64,000 nt of DNA from the NCBI RefSeq assembly GCF_036227405.1, contig NZ_CP109473.1, positions 7,254,001 through 7,318,000 on the forward strand, given 5' to 3'. Source of the DNA: Streptomyces sp. NBC_01460. Its GTDB lineage: Bacteria; Actinomycetota; Actinomycetes; Streptomycetales; Streptomycetaceae. Position numbers and translations under genes: made by a program. Positions within the stretch are counted from its first letter, which is position 1. Every line of letters starts with the position of its first letter. Below are positions 59,282 through 64,000 of the stretch, piece after piece. The notes beneath the pieces were generated by a model. That model worked only from the letters and a program-made list of their open reading frames with translations, ran no database searches and was not told the origin of the DNA.

Positions 59282-61732
59282 TCAGCGCTTGGCGCCGCCC
59301 CGGTCGGAACCGCCCGTCAGTCCCGCGCGCCGCAGCGCGTCAGCCATCGCGCTGTTGGCCGGGGCCGCCGCGGGCCGGGGTGCTCCACCACCGCTGCCAC
59401 CGCCTCCGCGCCGGTCCCGGCGCTGGCCGCCCTGACGGTTGTCCTGGCCCTGACCCTGATTCTGGCCCTGACCCTGCCGCTGGCGGGGCGGGCGCTCGGC
59501 ACCGCCCTGCGCGTTCCGTTCGCGCTTCTGGCCCTGTCCGCCGCCCTGCCCGGCCGGGGCGTCGTCGTCGAGCCGCAGGGTCAGTGAAACCCGCTTGCGC
59601 GGGATGTCGACGTCCATGACCTTCACCTTCACGATGTCGCCCGGCTTCACGACGTCCCTCGGGTCCTTGACGAAGGTCCGCGACATCGCCGACACGTGCA
59701 CGAGGCCGTCCTGGTGGACGCCGACGTCGACGAACGCGCCGAACGCCGCCACGTTCGTGACGACACCCTCCAGCACCATCCCGGGGGCCAGGTCGCCGAG
59801 CTTCTCGACGCCCTCCTTGAAGGTGGCCGTCCGGAAGGCGGGCCGGGGGTCGCGGCCCGGTTTCTCCAGCTCCTTGATGATGTCCGTGACCGTCGGAAGG
59901 CCGAACTTCTCGTCCACGAAATCGTCCGGCCGCAGCGACCGGAGCGTGTCCGAGGCGCCGATCAGCGAAGCGACGTCGCCGCCGGTCCGCTTCGCCATCG
60001 TCCGCACGACGGGATACGCCTCCGGGTGCACGCTCGACCCGTCCAGGGGGTCGTCGCCGCCCCGGATCCGGAGGAAGCCGGCGCACTGCTCGTACGCCTT
60101 CGGGCCCAGCCGCGCCACGTCCTTGAGGGCCCGGCGTGAGCGGAACGGTCCGTTGGCGTCCCGGTGGGTCACGATGTTCTCGGCCAGCCCGGACCCGATG
60201 CCCGACACCCGCGAGAGCAGCGGGGCCGAGGCGGTGTTGACGTCGACCCCGACGCCGTTCACGCAGTCCTCGACCACCGCGTCCAGGGAACGCGACAGCT
60301 TCACCTCGGAGAGGTCGTGCTGGTACTGGCCGACGCCGATCGACTTCGGGTCGATCTTCACCAGTTCGGCCAGCGGGTCCTGCAGTCGCCGTGCGATCGA
60401 GACCGCGCCGCGCAACGACACGTCCATGTCCGGGAGTTCCTGCGAGGCGAAGGCCGACGCCGAGTACACCGAGGCGCCCGCCTCCGACACCATCACCTTG
60501 GTGAGCTTCAGCTCGGGGTGCTTGTCGCACAGTTCACCAGCGAGCTTGTCGGTCTCGCGGGACGCCGTGCCGTTCCCGATCGCGATCAGGTCGACCTGAT
60601 GCTCCCTCGCCAGGCGCTCCAGCGTGGCGAGCGACTTGTCCCACTTGTTCGCCGGTACGTGCGGGTGGATGACGTCCGTGGCGACGACCTTGCCGGTCGC
60701 GTCGACGACGGCGACCTTCACCCCGGTACGGAAACCGGGGTCGAGCCCCAGGGTCGCCCGGGTGCCGGCCGGTGCGGCGAGCAGCAGGTCACGCAGGTTC
60801 GACGCGAACACGCGCACGGCCTCGTCCTCCGCCGCGGTGCGCAGCCGGAGCCGGAGATCGATGCCGAGATGCACGAGGATCCTGGTCCGCCAGGCCCACC
60901 GCACCGTGTCGCCCAGCCACTTGTCGCCAGGACGCCCGCGGTCGGCGACGCCGAAACGGCGGGCGATCATGTTCTCGTACGACGAGGGACCGGGGTGCTC
61001 CGACGGCTCCTCCGGCTCCAGAACCAGGTCGAGGACGTCCTCCTTCTCGCCCCGCAGCATCGCGAGGACCCGGTGCGAGGGCAGCGCGGTGAACGGCTCG
61101 GCGAAGTCGAAGTAGTCGGCGAACTTCGCGCCCGCCTCCTCCTTGCCGTCCCTCACCTTGGCGAGGACCCTGCCGCGCGACCACATGCGTTCACGCAGCT
61201 CGCCCGTCAGGTCGGCGTCCTCCGAGAAGCGCTCCGCCAGGATCGACCGGGCGCCCTCCAGGGCGGCAGCCGCGTCCGCGACACCCTTCTCGGCGTCGAC
61301 GAAGGCCGCGGCCGCGACGGCCGGGTCCACGGACGGGTCGGTGAGCAGCCCCTCGGCCAGGGGTTCCAGGCCCGCCTCACGCGCGATCTGCGCCTTCGTC
61401 CGGCGCTTCGGCTTGAAGGGCAGGTAGATGTCCTCCAGCCGCGCCTTGGTGTCGGCCGCCCGGATCTGCGCCTCCAGGGCCGCGTCGAGCTTGCCCTGTT
61501 CACGTACGGAATCGAGGACGGCCGCACGGCGGTCCTCGAGTTCCCGCAGATACCGCAGCCGTTCCTCGAGCGTGCGCAGCTGCGCGTCGTCGAGCATCTC
61601 GGTCGCTTCCTTGCGGTAGCGCGCGATGAACGGCACGGTCGACCCGCTGTCGAGCAGGTCGACAGCCGCCTTCACCTGACGCTCGCGTACGCCGAGCTCC
61701 TCGGCGATCCTGCCTTCGATGGACGTCGTCAC
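59282..61732 (-). CDS. tex: Tex-family RNA-binding transcription accessory protein
   Basis: An 816-residue Tex protein. An N-terminal helical domain (SIEGRIAEELGVRERQVKAAVDLLDSGSTVPFIARYRKE) is followed by a YqgF/RNase H-like domain (about 330-460: LGLDPGFRTGVKVAVVDATGKV), two helix-hairpin-helix motifs (about 500-650: LSRVSGIGSGLAENIV) and a C-terminal S1 RNA-binding domain (about 650-725: GMVLEGVVTNVAAFGAFVDVGVHQDGLVHVS). The last ~85 residues are a disordered Gln/Gly/Arg-rich tail longer than in most Tex proteins. The GTG at 61732 is the start that fits the family. Tex binds nucleic acids and affects transcription; the exact role is unclear. Confidence 0.95.
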   Translation of the reverse strand: MTTSIEGRIAEELGVRERQVKAAVDLLDSGSTVPFIARYRKEATEMLDDAQLRTLEERLRYLRELEDRRAAVLDSVREQGKLDAALEAQIRAADTKARLEDIYLPFKPKRRTKAQIAREAGLEPLAEGLLTDPSVDPAVAAAAFVDAEKGVADAAAALEGARSILAERFSEDADLTGELRERMWSRGRVLAKVRDGKEEAGAKFADYFDFAEPFTALPSHRVLAMLRGEKEDVLDLVLEPEEPSEHPGPSSYENMIARRFGVADRGRPGDKWLGDTVRWAWRTRILVHLGIDLRLRLRTAAEDEAVRVFASNLRDLLLAAPAGTRATLGLDPGFRTGVKVAVVDATGKVVATDVIHPHVPANKWDKSLATLERLAREHQVDLIAIGNGTASRETDKLAGELCDKHPELKLTKVMVSEAGASVYSASAFASQELPDMDVSLRGAVSIARRLQDPLAELVKIDPKSIGVGQYQHDLSEVKLSRSLDAVVEDCVNGVGVDVNTASAPLLSRVSGIGSGLAENIVTHRDANGPFRSRRALKDVARLGPKAYEQCAGFLRIRGGDDPLDGSSVHPEAYPVVRTMAKRTGGDVASLIGASDTLRSLRPDDFVDEKFGLPTVTDIIKELEKPGRDPRPAFRTATFKEGVEKLGDLAPGMVLEGVVTNVAAFGAFVDVGVHQDGLVHVSAMSRTFVKDPRDVVKPGDIVKVKVMDVDIPRKRVSLTLRLDDDAPAGQGGGQGQKRERNAQGGAERPPRQRQGQGQNQGQGQDNRQGGQRRDRRGGGGSGGGAPRPAAAPANSAMADALRRAGLTGGSDRGGAKR

Positions 61733-61959
61733 GGTTTTCCCGACTCGCCTTCTCGTACTGGCTGTGCTGGCTGTGCTGGCTGGGGTGGTCCACACCCGGG
61801 TGGGCCCCTTCGCCTGCATTGTGCCGGGTGGCCGGGGGCCGTGTCGCGTGACCTGCTCGATCACGGTCCCGATGCGCCCCTGGCGGCGGTCGGGCGGGCC
61901 GGGTCCGGCCGTCGCGCGACGTGCCGCCGAAGCGGCCCGCCAGGAGCCGGAAGGCGGGG

Positions 61960-62823
61960 TCAGCCCTTGCCGACCAGGTCCTCCGGGAACGCGCCCGCGG
62001 AGGCCGCGGTGAACAGGAATCCCCGGGCCAGTTCGGTGAGCCGGTCCACGCCCTCGGCGCCCAGGTGCTCGTACGGCGCGGCGTCCATCAGGTCCGTCGA
62101 CTCCTCCAGCCCGGCACGGAGGGCGGTGCCCGCGTCGGTCAGTTCGCCCTCGGCGTCCAGCAGGCCCCGGCCGCGCAGCCGCTCCACCGCCGCGTCCCAG
62201 TCCGTGCGCCGCCAGCCGCGGGTGGCCAGGACCCAGCGGGGCGCCATGCCCTTGCCGGTGGCGGTGTGGCTGACCAGGGCTTCCAGCGGGTCCAGGCCGG
62301 CCGTGAGCAGCGCGGCCAGGTGCGCGTCGCCGCGGTGTTCGCGCAGCAGCGTCGCCGCGTGCCAGTACGCCAGATGCGGCTGCTCCGGCACCGGCAGGTC
62401 CGCGTGCGCCGCGTACAGCGGACGGGCGTGACGGGTGCACGCCTCGGTGGCGCGCAGGGCCAGCGCCGCCGCCTCCGCCATCTCGGGGGAGGCGAGGGTC
62501 TCCTCGCCGAGGACCCGGCGCAGCGTCGAGTCGGCCGCCCGGAGGCGGGCGTCGAGCGCCGCCTCGGGGGTGATGTCCGACCAGACGGCGGGCAGGTGGC
62601 GGGCCACGAGCTCATGGTTGAAGTTGTAGAAGGTCGCGGTGACCGCACCCGCTCCGACAGCCCCCAGGGCAGCACCGCGGGCGGCGAAGTAGACGCGGCT
62701 CTCGTTCTCGACGCCGAGCTCCGCGAACTCCTTGCCGAGGTCGGGGGAGAAGTAGACGCAGGAGTGCAGCGGGTTGACGGCGTTGTGGCAGCGGCGCCCG
62801 GCGCGCGGCGGAAGAGTGCTCAT
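61960..62823 (-). CDS. SCO6745-family protein
   Basis: A 287-residue protein of a family known only from actinobacteria and named after SCO6745. The start is AVNPLHSCVYFSPDLGKEFAELGVENESRVYFAARGAALG; the C-terminal part (DWDAAVERLRGRGLLDAEGELTDAGTALRAGLEESTDLMDAAPYEHLG) resembles a winged-helix MarR-like module. It may be a regulator or a haem/small-molecule binding protein; the function is unknown. It is divergent from the GlxA-type regulator at 62958. The 227-bp gap to tex holds a short TGGCTGTGC direct repeat near 61758 and no gene. Confidence 0.8.
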   Translation of the reverse strand: MSTLPPRAGRRCHNAVNPLHSCVYFSPDLGKEFAELGVENESRVYFAARGAALGAVGAGAVTATFYNFNHELVARHLPAVWSDITPEAALDARLRAADSTLRRVLGEETLASPEMAEAAALALRATEACTRHARPLYAAHADLPVPEQPHLAYWHAATLLREHRGDAHLAALLTAGLDPLEALVSHTATGKGMAPRWVLATRGWRRTDWDAAVERLRGRGLLDAEGELTDAGTALRAGLEESTDLMDAAPYEHLGAEGVDRLTELARGFLFTAASAGAFPEDLVGKG

Positions 62824-62957
62824 GCCCGCACGTTACCGACTGGTTGGTACGTGGGGTAGCCCCGGGGTGTCGGCGGGAGCACCGAGCGGCGGGCGTGGCA
62901 GGAAAGGTGGGGAACTCGTCATTGCCGCCATCGCGCCCGCCGCCCAGGATGGCGGAC

Positions 62958-63914
62958 ATGAAGCAGCGATCCGTGCTCGTCGTCCTCTTCGAAGGCGTCC
63001 AGAGCCTCGACGTCAGCGGCCCCATGGAGGTCTTCGCGGGCGCCTCCCGGTTCCCCGGGATCTCCTACGAGCTGCGCACCGCCTCGCTCGACGGCGCGCC
63101 GGTCCGCTGCTCCAGCGGTCTCACCCTCGTCCCCGACGGCACCCTCGACGACGCCGCGACGCCCGATCTCCTCCTGGTGCCGGGCGGTGCGGGCACCCGC
63201 GCGCCGGAACCGGCGCTCGTCGCCTGGATCCGCGCGCACGCCCCGTCGGCCGGGCAGCTGGTCTCGGTCTGCACCGGCGCGCTGCTCCTGGCCGCCGCGG
63301 GCCAGCTCGACGGCCACCGGGTGACCACCCACTGGTCGGTCTGCGCCCATCTCGCCCGCAGCCATCCGGACGTGGAGGTGGACCCGGACCCCATCTTCGT
63401 ACGCGACGGACGACTGGCCACCTCCGCCGGCGTCACCGCGGGCATCGACCTCGCGCTCGCCCTGGTCGAGGAGGAGCACGGGAGGGAGGTGGCGCTCGGC
63501 ATCGCCCGCCATCTGGTCGTCTTCCTGCGCCGTCCCGGGAACCAGGCACAGTTCAGCGCCCAGCTCACCGCGCAGACCGCCGTCCGCGAACCGCTCCGCG
63601 ACGTACAGCACTGGGTCACCGAGCATCCGGACGCGGACCTCTCTGTGGAGGCGCTGGCAGCCCGGGCCAGGCTCTCGCCCCGCCACTTCGCGCGTGCCTT
63701 CCAGGCGGAGACCGGCCTGACCCCCGGCAGGTACGTCGAGCGCGTACGCCTGGAACAGGCCCGCCGGCTGCTGGAGGACACCACCGAGGGTGTCGCCGGG
63801 ATCGCCCGTGCCAGCGGCTACGGCACTCCGGAGGCGATGCGCCGGGCCTTCGTGAAGGCCCTCGGCACGGCGCCCGCCGAGTACCGCCGGCGCTTCCGCA
63901 CCCAGTCCGTGTGA
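62958..63914 (+). CDS. GlxA-type transcriptional regulator (DJ-1/PfpI + AraC domains)
   Basis: A 318-residue regulator. An N-terminal DJ-1/PfpI (class I amidotransferase-like) domain covers about residues 5-175, with the nucleophile-elbow Cys in SVCTGALLLAAAGQLDG. It is followed by an AraC-type double helix-turn-helix (about 215-310: DADLSVEALAARARLSPRHFARAFQAETGLTPGRYV and IARASGYGTPEAMRRAFVKALG). The ATG at 62958 has AGGA about 8 bp upstream; another ATG is 9 bp earlier. It precedes a separate DJ-1/PfpI gene in the same direction, the usual layout in Streptomyces, where the regulator controls its neighbour. Confidence 0.92.
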   Translation: MKQRSVLVVLFEGVQSLDVSGPMEVFAGASRFPGISYELRTASLDGAPVRCSSGLTLVPDGTLDDAATPDLLLVPGGAGTRAPEPALVAWIRAHAPSAGQLVSVCTGALLLAAAGQLDGHRVTTHWSVCAHLARSHPDVEVDPDPIFVRDGRLATSAGVTAGIDLALALVEEEHGREVALGIARHLVVFLRRPGNQAQFSAQLTAQTAVREPLRDVQHWVTEHPDADLSVEALAARARLSPRHFARAFQAETGLTPGRYVERVRLEQARRLLEDTTEGVAGIARASGYGTPEAMRRAFVKALGTAPAEYRRRFRTQSV

Positions 63915-63953
63915 CCGCCCGGCCCCACGACACCATCGGTGAGAGGACCTTCC

Positions 63954-64000
63954 ATGCAGATCGCCATCGTGCTCTTCGACCGCTTCACCGCGCTCGACGC
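63954..64000 (+). CDS. DJ-1/PfpI family protein, N-terminal fragment (runs off window)
   Basis: Only 15 full codons are in the window: MQIAIVLFDRFTALD. This is the typical first strand of DJ-1/PfpI proteins (compare the VLVVLFEGVQSLDVSGP start of the regulator before it). A GAGAGGA ribosome-binding site lies 8 bp before the ATG. It is probably the target gene of the GlxA-type regulator. The annotation rests on few residues and on the context. Confidence 0.65.
   Translation, partial: MQIAIVLFDRFTALD

Noticed and set aside
1..64000. tRNA/rRNA genes, insertion sequences or prophage
   Set aside because: No cloverleaf-like sequence, transposase, integrase or phage structural gene was recognised anywhere in the window.

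Overview
The window looks like a piece of a Streptomyces chromosome. The support is very high GC, frequent GTG and TTG starts, genes packed with 4-bp ATGA/GTGA overlaps, and marker families: an SsgA-like sporulation protein, a WhiB-like iron-sulfur regulator, a two-domain 'small laccase', an SCO6745-type protein and an Mce locus with its associated membrane proteins. The laccase, LigC/LigD-Pol, SsgD-like, beta-oxidation and SCO6745-like genes recall one region of the S. coelicolor chromosome, but that comparison is from memory.

Layout. 1-4.4 kb: 3' end of an mce operon (last Mce protein, four Mce-associated membrane proteins in two alternating types, a secreted lytic transglycosylase). 4.5-7.7 kb: divergent DNA ligase and LigD-type polymerase genes (a split NHEJ module) and a membrane protein. 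7.7-13.7 kb: secreted oxidative enzymes (cupredoxin/keto-disaccharide-hydrolase-like protein, ThuA-PQQ sugar dehydrogenase, small laccase). 13.7-15.9 kb: a SNF2 helicase. 16-22.9 kb: an IclR regulator facing a sulfur-acquisition operon: a Cys-ending leader peptide, a DszB-like sulfinate desulfinase, an ABC transporter, a signal-less binding-protein homologue and an SsuD-like monooxygenase. 23-28.6 kb: VOC protein, WhiB-like protein, a 13-bp tandem repeat array, a broken chitosanase, an acyl-ACP desaturase, an ABC-F protein and an SsgD-like protein. 28.7-33.5 kb: small unrelated genes (BNR-repeat protein, hexapeptide acetyltransferase behind a 16/17-bp repeat array, YciI, endonuclease V, a saccharopine-dehydrogenase-like reductase).

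33.6-48.6 kb is a lipid-catabolism region: a five-gene operon (alpha-methylacyl-CoA racemase, F420-type oxidoreductase, acyl-CoA dehydrogenase, thiolase, FadB), a MerR regulator divergent from an acyl-CoA ligase, a second acyl-CoA dehydrogenase divergent from a TetR regulator across a clear palindromic operator, and an MpaB-family/aldehyde dehydrogenase pair. 48.8-54.3 kb: a second MpaB-family gene, a LacI regulator divergent from a BCCT betaine-type transporter, and a D-amino-acid-oxidase-like enzyme. 54.4-64 kb: a second ABC-F protein, a strong terminator, a secreted pectate lyase with a ricin-type lectin domain, its probable LacI regulator with two identical upstream operators, Tex, an SCO6745-like protein, and a GlxA-type regulator followed by the start of a DJ-1/PfpI gene.

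The best candidate for a little-described system is the 16.8-22.9 kb sulfur operon. Its first enzyme keeps the Cys/His/Arg catalytic triad of the desulfinase DszB but would easily be annotated as a transporter binding protein. It sits behind a probable cysteine-sensing leader peptide. No tRNA, rRNA, CRISPR array, IS element or prophage was seen.
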